Below, piece by piece: positions 44,245 through 54,162 of a DNA stretch of 64,000 bases. Source of the DNA: an uncultured Flavobacteriaceae bacterium (lineage in GTDB: Bacteria > Bacteroidota > Bacteroidia > Flavobacteriales > Flavobacteriaceae); the NCBI GenBank assembly GCA_947494715.1, contig CANLWG010000011.1, forward strand, positions 62,001-126,000, given 5' to 3'. The position numbers and the translations under genes were made by a program. The notes under the pieces are model-generated. The model did no database searches, had not been told where the DNA came from, and saw nothing but the letters and a program-made list of their open reading frames with translations. Positions within the stretch are counted from its first letter, which is position 1; the number at the start of each line of letters is the position of its first letter.

Positions 44245-44709
44245 GTGAAAACAAAAGGGATAGCAATTGATTTTGAGAACTCAATAGCCCCATGGATTGG
44301 GAGAACTTCCAAAATAGTGGATTATTATCTCCAGGAGGCCATGCAACGCCATGGTCTGGATTTGAGCAAGGAGCAGATGATAGTTTTGAAAAAGCTCCAT
44401 GAACATGATGACCTTAATCAAAACGAACTGGCCCTTCTCACCTACCGCGACAAGTCTTCCCTAGCCCGTCTGCTTTCCAAAATGGAACAAAAAAACTACA
44501 TATTCCGTAGACAAAATGGGGAGGATAAACGAATCAATGATGTTTTTTTGACGGAACAGGGCAAATCAACCTATCAAAAGACGCGACCCGTAATCAAGGA
44601 AATCATTGATATGATGGAACAGAATATTTCCCAGGAGGAGAAACAGCACATCATCAAAATTCTAAAGAAAGTACAGCAAAACTTTATTACTGAAACTGCA
44701 TTACTTTAA
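44245..44709 (+). CDS. MarR family transcriptional regulator
   Basis: A 154-residue winged-helix regulator: dimer helices at both ends, recognition region NELALLTYRDKSSLARLLSKME and the wing RRQNGEDKRIND with the conserved D-R pair. It starts with GTG at 44245. It stands eight bases before the RND adaptor gene, in the same transcript, and a perfect palindrome lies upstream; so it probably represses itself and the pump and is released by a pump substrate. Confidence 0.9.
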   Translation: MKTKGIAIDFENSIAPWIGRTSKIVDYYLQEAMQRHGLDLSKEQMIVLKKLHEHDDLNQNELALLTYRDKSSLARLLSKMEQKNYIFRRQNGEDKRINDVFLTEQGKSTYQKTRPVIKEIIDMMEQNISQEEKQHIIKILKKVQQNFITETALL

Positions 44710-44717
44710 CCAACATT

Positions 44718-45851
44718 ATGAGAAAAATCATCCTATCCCTTTTAGGCCTTTTGTTATTAGTAGGGGCCTATTTTGGAATGAAAAAAATAATTGCCAGTAA
44801 AAAGAACTTTAGACCACCGGCGGAGAAAGTGGTAAAAACGGTGTTTACCAAAGTTGTGACCAATGGCACCGTTCCTATTGTAGTTCCCGCGAATGGAAAT
44901 CTTATGGCCAAGAGAAGAGTAGAGCTCTATTCCGAGGTACAGGGCGTGTTTCGGGGAGGCAGTAAGTTGTTCAAGGCGGGTCAAAAGTATCGTAAAGGTG
45001 AAACCATTATCCGAATCGATGCCTCGGAGTATGCGGCTTCCGTACAATCCGCCAAAAGTAATCTGTACAATGAACTTACCTCGATTATGCCAGATCTACG
45101 TCTGGATTATCCCGATATTTTTCCAAAATGGGAGGCTTATATAACTGGTTTTGACTTATCCAAAAGCACCCCGGAGTTACCAGAAATGATCTCGGAAAAG
45201 GAAAAATTCTTTATTTCCGGGCGTGGGATACTCACAAGCTATTATAACGTCAAGAATTTGGAACAACGATTGTCGAAGTATAAGATTACGGCACCCTATA
45301 ACGGCATACTCACAGAGGCTTTGGTGACGGAGGGTACCTTGGTACGTTCAGGGCAAAAATTAGGTGAATTTATCAATACCGAAGTATATGAATTGCAGGT
45401 AGCGGTGAGTAAAACCTTTAGTGATTTGCTAAAAATTGGTGAAAAGGTTACCCTTGCCAATCTGGACAAAACAAAAACCTATACAGGGAAGGTTGCAAGA
45501 ATTAACGGTAGAATAGATCAGGCTTCCCAAACCATTACCGCCTTTATTGAAGTTGCTGATAATACGCTAAGGGAAGGGATGTATCTAGAGGCAAACTTGG
45601 ATGCCAAAGAAGAGACCAATGCCATTGAAATAGATAGGGGCCTTCTCTTGGAGAACAACCAAATTTTTGTGGTTCGTGATTCCATTCTTGATTTGATCGA
45701 TGTGAAGCCGGTATATTTTACTGATAAAAAAGTAGTTGTTAAGGAAATACCCGATGGTACCATTATCATGGCCAAACCCTTGATCGGGGCATACACTGGT
45801 ATGGCGGTTAAAATTTACAAGGACAATCAAGCTAACGTCCAGGGATCATGA
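44718..45851 (+). CDS. RND efflux periplasmic adaptor (HlyD/MFP family)
   Basis: The 377-residue periplasmic bridge between the inner-membrane pump and the outer-membrane channel. It has one N-terminal membrane segment (residues 4-22), the barrel-sandwich halves (YSEVQGVFRGG and KITAPYNGILTEALVTEGTLVRSGQ) and a beta-barrel domain (KVARINGRIDQASQTI). The helical hairpin between the two lipoyl halves is short. Its stop overlaps the pump start by four bases (ATGA). Confidence 0.9.
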   Translation: MRKIILSLLGLLLLVGAYFGMKKIIASKKNFRPPAEKVVKTVFTKVVTNGTVPIVVPANGNLMAKRRVELYSEVQGVFRGGSKLFKAGQKYRKGETIIRIDASEYAASVQSAKSNLYNELTSIMPDLRLDYPDIFPKWEAYITGFDLSKSTPELPEMISEKEKFFISGRGILTSYYNVKNLEQRLSKYKITAPYNGILTEALVTEGTLVRSGQKLGEFINTEVYELQVAVSKTFSDLLKIGEKVTLANLDKTKTYTGKVARINGRIDQASQTITAFIEVADNTLREGMYLEANLDAKEETNAIEIDRGLLLENNQIFVVRDSILDLIDVKPVYFTDKKVVVKEIPDGTIIMAKPLIGAYTGMAVKIYKDNQANVQGS

Positions 45852-48800
45852 GAAAAGTAATTGCCTATTTTATAAAGTACCATGTTGCGGTAGACGTAAT
45901 AGTGTTTGCCTTTGTAATCTTCGGGATAGTCGGGGCCTTGTCCCTGAAGTCCTCTTTCTTTCCGTTAACGGAATCGAAGAATGTTTTTATTTCTGTAACC
46001 TATCCGGGTGCTTCCCCACAGGAAGTCGAAGAGGGAATAGTCCTTAAAATAGAGGATAACCTAAAAGGGCTGGAAGGGGTAGACCGTGTCACCTCCACCT
46101 CAAGGGAAAATAGTGGAAGTATCAATGTAGAAATCGAAAAGGGGCGGGATATCGATTTTATGCTTCTTGAGGTAAAAAATGCGGTTGACAGGGTGCCTAC
46201 CTTCCCAGGAGGTATGGAACCGCTTATCGTTTCCAAGTTGGAAGCCGTAAGACCTACCATTAGTTTTGCCGTAAGTGGAGAAAACATTCCTTTGGCCACC
46301 CTCAAACAGATCGGTCGGCAGATAGAGAACGATATTCGCGCTATTGACGGAGTATCCCAAATTGATATCACCGGCTATCCCGAGGAAGAAATCGAAATTG
46401 CGGTCAATGAAAACAATTTGTTGGCATACAATATTTCCTTTACAGAAGTCGCAACAGCAGTAGGGAATGCCAATATTTTGGTCACCGGGGGCAACATTAA
46501 GACCAATGCCGAGGAGTATTTGATTCGTGCCAATAATCGTTCCTACTACGGTGACGAGCTTTCCAATATTGTAGTTAGGGCAGATGCTTCTGGCAGAACG
46601 GTACGCCTCAAAGATGTGGCCGAAGTCCGAGATCGATTCTCCGAAACCCCAAACGCCACTTATTTCAATGGGAACCTGTCGGTCAACGCTACGATTACCA
46701 GTACCAATACCGAAGATCTTATCGGTTCCGCGGAAAAGGTAAAGGAGTATATGCAGGAATTCAACGAAAAATATGACAATGTACGATTGGATGTGGTTAG
46801 GGATCTTTCCACCACCTTGACCCAGCGGACGCAATTGCTGACCGAGAACGCCATTATGGGAATGACCCTAGTACTCATTTTTCTATCCCTTTTTCTAAAT
46901 ACCCGATTGGCTTTTTGGGTCGCTTTCGGACTGCCCATTTCATTTTTGGGGATGTTTATCTTTGCAGGTTTCTTCAATGTGACCATTAATGTGCTTTCCC
47001 TATTTGGGATGATTATTGTTATCGGTATTCTGGTAGACGATGGTATTGTGATTGCAGAGAATATCTATCAGCATTCCGAGAAAGGCAAATCACCCATTCA
47101 AGCGGCTATTGATGGTACTATGGAAGTAATTCCACCGATTGTTTCGGCCATAATAACCACCCTGTTGGCATTTTCTATATTTCTGTTCTTGGACGGTCGA
47201 ATCGGAGATTTCTTTGGAGAGGTTTCGGTCATTGTTATCCTTACTTTGGTCGTATCCCTTGTTGAGGCCTTGATTATTCTTCCTGCGCATTTAGCACATT
47301 CCAAGGCGTTGCGAGCTTTGGACAAAAAACCAAAAACCGGGATTGCCAGAGCCTTTGCCAAACTTAGGGTCTTTAACCAAGCTGGTGAAAGTGCCATGGC
47401 CTGGATGCGGGATAAGCTGTACAGTCCTGTCCTTAAGTTTACATTGCAGAACAAGTTACTGACCTTTGCCCTGTTCGCCGGTGCCCTTATGCTCACTTTT
47501 GGTTCTATTGGAGGAGGAATCATCCGTACGTCATTTTTTCCTCGAATTGCCAGTGATAGGGTCCAGGTAGATTTATTGATGCCCAACGGCACCAATGAAA
47601 TCGTGACCGATTCGATCATTAGTTTAATAGAGGAGAAATCGGAGATCGTAAATCAAGAATTTACCGAAAAATATTTAAAGGGCACCGATAAGGTACTCTT
47701 TGAGAATGTAATCAAAAATGTGGGCCCCGGTTCTTCCGCGGCCACTTTGGTCATTAACCTTCTACCGGGAGAAGAACGGCCGGACGCCGTCCGATCCGAT
47801 TTGATCACAAACCGACTTCGAGAACTGGTAGGCCCCATAATAGGGGCGGAAAGTGTTATTTATGGCTCAGGTGGAAACTTTGGAGGGGATCCCGTTTCGG
47901 TGTCACTCCTTGGCAATAATATCCAAGAATTAAAAGCGGCCAAGAGTGAGCTAAAAACTGCTCTGGAGAACAATGCGGCTCTAAAGGATGTAGCGGACAA
48001 CGATCCCGCGGGAATCAAGGAAATTCGTCTGGAACTCAAGGAAAATGCATATTTATTGGGCTTGGACCTACGAACCTTGATGAACCAAGTACGTGCAGGC
48101 TTCTTTGGTGCACAGGCCCAGCGTTTCCAAAGAGGGCAGGATGAGATTCGGGTCTGGGTTCGCTATAATAGGGAAAATAGATCTTCCATAATTGATTTGG
48201 ATGAAATGCGGATCGTTACCCCATCGGGCAGCAGGGTTCCCTTAAATGAAATTGCAAACTATACCATTGAGCGGGGCGATGTAGCTATCAATCGTTTGGA
48301 GGGCCAACGTGAAATACAAATTTCGGCAGACTTGAAAGATATAAAGGCAACAAGCCCAGTAGATATCATGAACGAAATTAGGACTGAGATCATGCCCGAA
48401 ATCCAATCGAAATATCCAACCGTAACCGCATCGTACGAGGGGCAGAACCGGGAGCGGAATAAGCTCTTTGACTCCCTGAATTTTGTGGGCCTTTCCGTAT
48501 TGGCCCTAATCTATCTTACCATTGCCTTTACCTTTAGAAGTTTTAGCCAGCCTCTGATGTTGCTTTTATTGGTCCCCTTTAGCCTCACCGCTGTCGCATG
48601 GGGCCATTGGATCCATGACTTCTCGATCAACATTCTATCCATGCTGGGTGTCATTGCACTCATTGGTATTATGGTAAACGACGGATTGGTGTTGATTGGA
48701 AAGTTCAATGGCAACCTTCGAGCCGGGATGGATTTTGACAATGCCATTTTCGAGGCTGGCCGCTCCCGTTTTCGTGCCATCTTTTTGACGTCCATAACTA

Positions 48801-49165
48801 CGATAGCCGGATTGGCCCCATTGATGTTGGAAACCAGTCGCCAGGCCCAGTTTTTGATTCCAATGGCCATATCCATAGCCTACGGTATCGGTTTTGCCAC
48901 GGTACTGACCTTGGTGATGCTTCCATTGTTCTTATCGTTCAGTAACCGCATTAAAACGAGTACCAAATGGCTTGCAACTGGAAGTGAAGTGAGTAAAGAA
49001 GAAGTAGAACGCGCCATTAAGGAACAAAAAGAAGAGGCCCTGATGGGTACGAGTCGCATCCAAGACCTTAATGGTAAGCAAAAGGACATTTCCGAACAGG
49101 AACTTTTGGAAACAGCTGAAATTTATAAAGAAAGTACCTCAGAGACTACTATAGAGAACCCATAA
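45848..49165 (+). CDS. RND family efflux pump, inner-membrane permease (AcrB/HAE-1 type)
   Basis: A 1105-residue proton-driven drug or lipid exporter with the typical 1+5+1+5 membrane layout and two large periplasmic loops. The TM4 segment GILVDDGIVIAENIY near residue 396 carries the acidic pair of the proton relay; the second half has GVIALIGIMVNDGLVLIGKFN. A charged cytoplasmic tail of about 60 residues (SKEEVERAIKEQKEE) extends beyond the last helix. It overlaps the adaptor gene and is followed four bases later by the TolC-type gene. Confidence 0.93.
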   Translation: MRKVIAYFIKYHVAVDVIVFAFVIFGIVGALSLKSSFFPLTESKNVFISVTYPGASPQEVEEGIVLKIEDNLKGLEGVDRVTSTSRENSGSINVEIEKGRDIDFMLLEVKNAVDRVPTFPGGMEPLIVSKLEAVRPTISFAVSGENIPLATLKQIGRQIENDIRAIDGVSQIDITGYPEEEIEIAVNENNLLAYNISFTEVATAVGNANILVTGGNIKTNAEEYLIRANNRSYYGDELSNIVVRADASGRTVRLKDVAEVRDRFSETPNATYFNGNLSVNATITSTNTEDLIGSAEKVKEYMQEFNEKYDNVRLDVVRDLSTTLTQRTQLLTENAIMGMTLVLIFLSLFLNTRLAFWVAFGLPISFLGMFIFAGFFNVTINVLSLFGMIIVIGILVDDGIVIAENIYQHSEKGKSPIQAAIDGTMEVIPPIVSAIITTLLAFSIFLFLDGRIGDFFGEVSVIVILTLVVSLVEALIILPAHLAHSKALRALDKKPKTGIARAFAKLRVFNQAGESAMAWMRDKLYSPVLKFTLQNKLLTFALFAGALMLTFGSIGGGIIRTSFFPRIASDRVQVDLLMPNGTNEIVTDSIISLIEEKSEIVNQEFTEKYLKGTDKVLFENVIKNVGPGSSAATLVINLLPGEERPDAVRSDLITNRLRELVGPIIGAESVIYGSGGNFGGDPVSVSLLGNNIQELKAAKSELKTALENNAALKDVADNDPAGIKEIRLELKENAYLLGLDLRTLMNQVRAGFFGAQAQRFQRGQDEIRVWVRYNRENRSSIIDLDEMRIVTPSGSRVPLNEIANYTIERGDVAINRLEGQREIQISADLKDIKATSPVDIMNEIRTEIMPEIQSKYPTVTASYEGQNRERNKLFDSLNFVGLSVLALIYLTIAFTFRSFSQPLMLLLLVPFSLTAVAWGHWIHDFSINILSMLGVIALIGIMVNDGLVLIGKFNGNLRAGMDFDNAIFEAGRSRFRAIFLTSITTIAGLAPLMLETSRQAQFLIPMAISIAYGIGFATVLTLVMLPLFLSFSNRIKTSTKWLATGSEVSKEEVERAIKEQKEEALMGTSRIQDLNGKQKDISEQELLETAEIYKESTSETTIENP

Positions 49166-49169
49166 CCGA

Positions 49170-50564
49170 ATGAGAAAAATTTACATCCTAGGCCTATGTT
49201 TTTCCATGGGTTTTTCATCGCTGTTCGCCCAAGAAAAAGTATTGTCAAAACAAGAGGCCTTTAATCTGGCCCTGGAAAATAATTTTGGCATTGAGATAGC
49301 AAAGAACCAAATTGAAATAGCAAAGAACAATCAAAGCATTTTGAATTCGGGTTTTTTGCCCAGCTTAACAGGTACCGCCAATGCCAATTACCAACGAGAC
49401 GATAACACTTTTTCGTTTCCCGGTCAATTCTTGAACGACCCTGATACCAATGAACCCATTATAGATCCGGATACAGGCCAAGCTGTTCTCAGGCCCGATG
49501 TTGATCTATACAAGGCAGAGGCACAACGCTATGGTACCGCTTTAAATGCCAGTTATACCCTATTTGATGGTCTTGGACGCCTATATAACTATAAACGGCT
49601 CAAGGAAGAGTATCGGTTGAGTGAGCTTCAGGCCCGAGAAACTATTGAAAATACCATGTTGCAACTCTTCAGTGTTTATTTTGAGGTTGCCCGGCTTACC
49701 GAAAATGAAAATGTCCTAAAACAGACATTGGAAATTTCCACGGACCGAATAAAAAGAGCGGAATATGCCTTTGAATATGGGCAGAACACTAAATTGGATA
49801 TCTTGAACGCCCAAGTAGATGTGACCAATGACAGTATCAATTTATTGAATACCCGTCAGCAATTGGTCAATACCATACGCGACTTAAATGTTGTTTTGGC
49901 CGAGGATTTAAATACGGCATATCAGGTAGATACGGTGGTTCGCTTTACTCCAAAAATGCAATTGGAGGATTTTATTTCACAGGCCGATTTGAACAATGTA
50001 GTTCTATTACAAACAGAAAGAAATCTAGCCATAAACGAATATGATATTAAAGTGAATCGCTCCGGATATTTGCCAGTGGTAGACCTTAACGGTTCTTATG
50101 GATGGAACCTTAACCAGAACGCACCAGGGGCTTTTTTCCCGGGAGTAAACGTAAACAATACACGGAATTTTGCCTTGGGCGCAAGCCTAACTTGGAATTT
50201 GTTCGATGGTGGTGGAACAACGGTTAGGGTCAAAAATGCTAAATTGACCTATGAAAACCAAGAGTTACAGAAAAAGCAGATAATGCTGGAGGTTAGGCGC
50301 GATATTGAAAATGCTTTGGCTATTTATGAAAATAGATTAAATGTCTACCACATCCAAGAACAAAACGTGATTACCAACCAAAACAATTTTGAACGTAGTA
50401 AGGAACAGTTTCAATTGGGGCGTATCACCTCTATTGAATTTCGTCAAGCGCAAATTAACCTCTTGAATGCGCAGACTAATAAGAATTTGGCCAAATACGA
50501 TGCGAAGTTGGCCGAACTACAATTGTTACAATTAACGGGACAATTGCTAAACGTTGAACTTTAA
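49170..50564 (+). CDS. TolC family outer-membrane efflux channel
   Basis: A 464-residue outer-membrane protein with signal peptide to about Ala21 and two OEP repeats of long coiled helices (for example ARETIENTMLQLFSVYFEVARL and RSKEQFQLGRITSIEFRQAQ). It completes the MarR-adaptor-pump-channel operon. No lipobox, unlike OprM. Confidence 0.92.
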   Translation: MRKIYILGLCFSMGFSSLFAQEKVLSKQEAFNLALENNFGIEIAKNQIEIAKNNQSILNSGFLPSLTGTANANYQRDDNTFSFPGQFLNDPDTNEPIIDPDTGQAVLRPDVDLYKAEAQRYGTALNASYTLFDGLGRLYNYKRLKEEYRLSELQARETIENTMLQLFSVYFEVARLTENENVLKQTLEISTDRIKRAEYAFEYGQNTKLDILNAQVDVTNDSINLLNTRQQLVNTIRDLNVVLAEDLNTAYQVDTVVRFTPKMQLEDFISQADLNNVVLLQTERNLAINEYDIKVNRSGYLPVVDLNGSYGWNLNQNAPGAFFPGVNVNNTRNFALGASLTWNLFDGGGTTVRVKNAKLTYENQELQKKQIMLEVRRDIENALAIYENRLNVYHIQEQNVITNQNNFERSKEQFQLGRITSIEFRQAQINLLNAQTNKNLAKYDAKLAELQLLQLTGQLLNVEL

Positions 50565-50602
50565 TAATACGTTCTAACCGGATATTTTAGTATAGAAAGG
50601 CC

Positions 50603-51625
50603 ATGTCAAAAAAAGGTATAGGAATTATCGGTACAGGTTCTATAGTGCGCACTTATATCAAGTGTATCGATGAAATTGATGCTGTTGAGCTCGTCGCTCT
50701 GTATACCAAATCATCCGATAGGGTCAAAAAAATCGAATTTGAATTTGGGATTCCGGTTTATGACAATCTCGAAAAGTTTCTGGCTCTACCCGAAATTCAC
50801 ATGGTCTGCATATGCAACGAAAGTGGCGGTCATGGCCAAGCGATTGTCAAAGCCGCAGAGTCAAAAAAACACATATTGTGCGAAAAGCCTTTGGAGGTTA
50901 CCCTCCAAAAAATAGATGAGGCCATTATCTCTTGTAAACAGAATAAGGTGAAGTTGGGCTGTGTCTTTCAAAACAGATATGGAGCTCATTTTAGGGAAGT
51001 TTTCGATGCAATATCAAAGGGGAAGTTGGGAAAACTATTGATGGGCAATGCCCATATCAATTGGTATCGGAATACGGAATATTACGCAAAAAACCCTTGG
51101 CGGGGCACTTTGGAATTGGATGGAGGTGCCGCACTTATGAATCAAGGGATTCATACCATTGATTTACTATTGCATCTTTTTGGGGAGGTAAAATCGGTTT
51201 TTGGAACGGTTAAGACCAGAGTGCACAATATCCAAGGTGAAGATGTGGGTTCAGGAATTTTAGAATTCACGAATGGGGCCATTGGGAACATTACAGCAGG
51301 AACAGCCTTGTATCCCGGACACCCAGAACGATTGGAAATATATGGCGAAAGGGGAAGTATTCTTATGGAGGGTGGAAAAATTGTGAGCTGGAACGTTGAG
51401 GATGTTCCAGAACCGGATTTTGGAAAAGGGAATCACAATGGGAGTGGGGCTGCCGACCCTACCGCAATAGGTCATCAAAACCATAAAAAAGTGATTTTGG
51501 ATATGTTGGATGCCATTGAAGAAGATAGACCACCCATGGTAGATGGCCCTGAAGCCCGAAAATCTGTTGAGGTTATTACTGCATTATACAGATCATCGAC
51601 CAGCCAAAGCATAGTTTTTTTGTGA
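50603..51625 (+). CDS. Gfo/Idh/MocA family oxidoreductase (cytoplasmic)
   Basis: A 340-residue NAD(P)-dependent dehydrogenase-like protein acting on a sugar or cyclitol. Rossmann motif GIGIIGTGSIVRTY is at the N-terminus, the EKP motif in LCEKPLEVT, and the catalytic-domain histidine stretch MNQGIHTIDLLLHLFGEV. No signal peptide. The exact substrate is not visible. It is unlinked to the efflux operon functionally; a Tat-exported relative is encoded at 58764. Confidence 0.9.
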   Translation: MSKKGIGIIGTGSIVRTYIKCIDEIDAVELVALYTKSSDRVKKIEFEFGIPVYDNLEKFLALPEIHMVCICNESGGHGQAIVKAAESKKHILCEKPLEVTLQKIDEAIISCKQNKVKLGCVFQNRYGAHFREVFDAISKGKLGKLLMGNAHINWYRNTEYYAKNPWRGTLELDGGAALMNQGIHTIDLLLHLFGEVKSVFGTVKTRVHNIQGEDVGSGILEFTNGAIGNITAGTALYPGHPERLEIYGERGSILMEGGKIVSWNVEDVPEPDFGKGNHNGSGAADPTAIGHQNHKKVILDMLDAIEEDRPPMVDGPEARKSVEVITALYRSSTSQSIVFL

Positions 51626-51683
51626 TTTCTTGTAACTTGATGATTTCATCCGGCATCCAAATAAGTTATCTAGCGTTTACCAC

Positions 51684-51866
51684 ATGTACGAACATTTTTT
51701 CCAATGCCCGTATTGCTGGGCAGAGATTTCGATGTTAATGGACCCCTCCGTTAACCAGCAGGCCTATATAGAGGATTGCGAAGTATGCTGTAATCCCATT
51801 GAGATCCAAACACGATTTGAAAATAACGGATTAACAAGTTTCCAAGCTACCGAAATCGGTCAGTAA
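51684..51866 (+). CDS. CPXCG-motif cysteine-rich protein
   Basis: A 60-residue protein with two metal knuckles: CPYC (Cys8, Cys11) and CEVCCNP (Cys32, Cys35, Cys36). It matches a family of short bacterial proteins named for the motif; the function is unknown, and a zinc ribbon is the likely fold. It lies between the oxidoreductase and the MFS transporter genes. Confidence 0.85.
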   Translation: MYEHFFQCPYCWAEISMLMDPSVNQQAYIEDCEVCCNPIEIQTRFENNGLTSFQATEIGQ

Positions 51867-51952
51867 TGGAATCTCGATCCTGCTAGCTTTGTTTACCTAG
51901 ATTATATACTTTTAGGTTGACCAATTTCAATGTTATTGTGGATTTGCCAAAA

Positions 51953-53290
51953 ATGATTTCGCCCAAGATTTTCCCAATTCTCTTGGTAAACTTTATAGGT
52001 ATTTTAGGATATAGTATAGTTATTCCTATCCTGATATTTATTGTTGCCGATATGGGTGGCAATGGATTCATTTATGGTATTCTAGGGGCCATGTACCCCT
52101 TCTTTCAATTTATCGGTGCGCCAATATTAGGAAGTCTTTCCGACCGTATCGGAAGAAAAAAGGTGCTGGTAATAAGTCAGGCCGGCACTTTTGTAGCTTG
52201 GATGCTCTTTCTATTAGCCTTTGCCCTTCCCAAAACCCAGCTTTGGTCTCAAAATACCGAACTTACCGGGAGTTATATCATGACACTTCCCCTGATCTTC
52301 ATTTTTATTGCTAGAATTTTTGATGGGTTCACGGGAGGAAATGTTTCCGTGGCCAATGCCTACCTCTCGGATATATCAACGGATGAGGACCGTAACAAGA
52401 ATTTTGGGAAAATGGGGGCTTCCACCAGTTTGGGTTTTGTCCTTGGGCCTGCCGTAGCGGGACTCTTGGCTTCTACAGTCCTAGGAGAAATAGTACCTTT
52501 GGCATTGGCCGCTTTGATTTCGCTCATCGCTATTTTTGTCATCAGCACAAAATTAAAGGAAAGTAATCCTTGTGTGGTAGATACCGGTGGACTGAATACC
52601 CATTCTTTTCGAAGATTTTTTCAGGTTGAGCACAAAGATTGTTATCAGGAAGGTGATATTGAGGCGAACCCACCTAAAAAGGGTTGGGGAACAGTTCTTA
52701 AGGAACCAGGGATTCCGTTGTTATATGCCGTGTATTTTTTAACTTTTCTGGCCTTTAGTTTATTCTATGCGGGTTTGCCAATCTATGCCAGCACGCTTTT
52801 GGAATGGACCGCAATAGACTTAGGGATTTTCCTGGCATATTCCAGCTTGATCATGATCTTGGTCCAAGGGCCATTACTTTCTAAATTATCGGACAATATC
52901 AGCAATCAATCCTTAATCTTGGTAGGATCCCTTTTATTGTCATTGAGCTTTTTTCTGCTCTCTATGGACAGTTTGGTCATACTTTATGTAGCAAATACGC
53001 TCTTATCCATTGGCAATGGTTTAATGTGGCCCAGTTTTTTGTCATTATTGGCACGGACCGGAAGCCCTCAAATTCAGGGAGCTATTCAAGGCTATGGCAA
53101 TAGCATGGGTAGTATGGCTAGTATGCTAGGCCTTGTTTTGGGAGGCTTGTTGTTCGAAACTATGGAGACCAACGTATTCGCAATCGGTTCGGGGATTTTT
53201 TTAATAGTCACTCTCTTAATGGGGGCCAATTTTCTACAGGGTAACAGAAAGACCGTGATCGATAGCGGCACGACTGTCACCGCTGGATAG
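51953..53290 (+). CDS. MFS transporter
   Basis: A 445-residue major facilitator with twelve hydrophobic segments. The intracellular A-motif GSLSDRIGRKKVL after TM2 is clear, as is a D-G-x-T-G-G segment after TM4 (ARIFDGFTGGNVSVANAY), typical of drug and sugar DHA1-type carriers. A long central loop (residues about 205-250) contains two cysteines. I start at ATG 51953; an in-frame TTG at 51917 is possible. It converges with the GIN gene with three bases between stops. Confidence 0.86.
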   Translation: MISPKIFPILLVNFIGILGYSIVIPILIFIVADMGGNGFIYGILGAMYPFFQFIGAPILGSLSDRIGRKKVLVISQAGTFVAWMLFLLAFALPKTQLWSQNTELTGSYIMTLPLIFIFIARIFDGFTGGNVSVANAYLSDISTDEDRNKNFGKMGASTSLGFVLGPAVAGLLASTVLGEIVPLALAALISLIAIFVISTKLKESNPCVVDTGGLNTHSFRRFFQVEHKDCYQEGDIEANPPKKGWGTVLKEPGIPLLYAVYFLTFLAFSLFYAGLPIYASTLLEWTAIDLGIFLAYSSLIMILVQGPLLSKLSDNISNQSLILVGSLLLSLSFFLLSMDSLVILYVANTLLSIGNGLMWPSFLSLLARTGSPQIQGAIQGYGNSMGSMASMLGLVLGGLLFETMETNVFAIGSGIFLIVTLLMGANFLQGNRKTVIDSGTTVTAG

Positions 53291-53293
53291 TAT

Positions 53294-53974
53294 TCAATCC
53301 ATAACCTTGATTTTGCCACCAAAGACTTTGTTTCGCTCTACATCTTTTGGATTGCCATAGATGTAGATGGAACCCCCTGCCCGAACTTTGGCCTGTACTT
53401 TTTCCGAAGCCTTTACATCGGCCCGTCCACCCGCATTCACGGTAACTGTGGTTTCATCGGTATCCAAGGCCTTGTTATACACCTGCCCGCCGGTATTTAC
53501 CATGACTTCCTGGGTTTTGGCCTGGCCGGTTAAAGAGACTTCTCCCCCGGAAACCGATTTGGTATATAGGTCGGCCACATCAATTTTCAAATCGATATGG
53601 CCTCCTTCCTGCGTCTTAATTTCAACACGATTACCGGTAAAGGTTTCGTCCGAAGTAATCTTGGCATTCTCATTGGCATCCAAAAGGACTAGGGTTTCGG
53701 TATAATACAAAGTGGCTTTAGCTTCGCCCCCGTCCATAAAGTTATCGAACTCCATTTTTATTTTTAGGAGCCCATTCTTGTTGGAGATATCCACCTCGTC
53801 TTGATCGTCCCCGGTGATGACCAATTTATTCTCGTTGCTTTTTACCAAATCCACAACAATACGGTCATACGCTTTTACCTCCGTAAACTTTTCGAGTTTT
53901 TTCGTATTTGCCCTTTGTGCCAAAACATTGACCGAAATAGATAGGGCTATGACCAAATACATTAATTTTTTCAT
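53294..53974 (-). CDS. Head GIN domain (DUF2807) exported protein
   Basis: A 226-residue protein with a signal peptide ending near Ala18 (SISVNVLAQ), followed by a right-handed beta-helix-like fold of short repeated strands (VEIKTQEGGHIDLKIDVADLYTKSV and similar) ending in GGSIYIYGNP. DUF2807 proteins are common exported proteins of Bacteroidota with no defined role. Start at ATG 53974; the longer frame to 54181 overlaps the opposite gene. Confidence 0.86.
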   Translation of the reverse strand: MKKLMYLVIALSISVNVLAQRANTKKLEKFTEVKAYDRIVVDLVKSNENKLVITGDDQDEVDISNKNGLLKIKMEFDNFMDGGEAKATLYYTETLVLLDANENAKITSDETFTGNRVEIKTQEGGHIDLKIDVADLYTKSVSGGEVSLTGQAKTQEVMVNTGGQVYNKALDTDETTVTVNAGGRADVKASEKVQAKVRAGGSIYIYGNPKDVERNKVFGGKIKVMD

Positions 53975-54162
53975 GTTAACGGGTTTACTAATGTTCATCC
54001 AAATATAAAGTATTTTGAGATTGGAAATCCGCAGGAAAATTTGAGAATCGGGGAGATTGATATTTCGCGAATGTAGTAAGATTGCATATATTGGGGGAAT
54101 ATCGCAAATGAAGTGCGGTTTCCCTTTCTCAAATAGGGTTTCCGGGTAGCTTGGCATAGGAC

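Noticed and set aside
50806-50820. TGCATATGCAAC inside the Gfo/Idh gene, resembling half of the MarR palindrome
   Set aside because: It lies in coding sequence of a well-conserved gene and is symmetrical over only ten bases, so chance is the simpler explanation.
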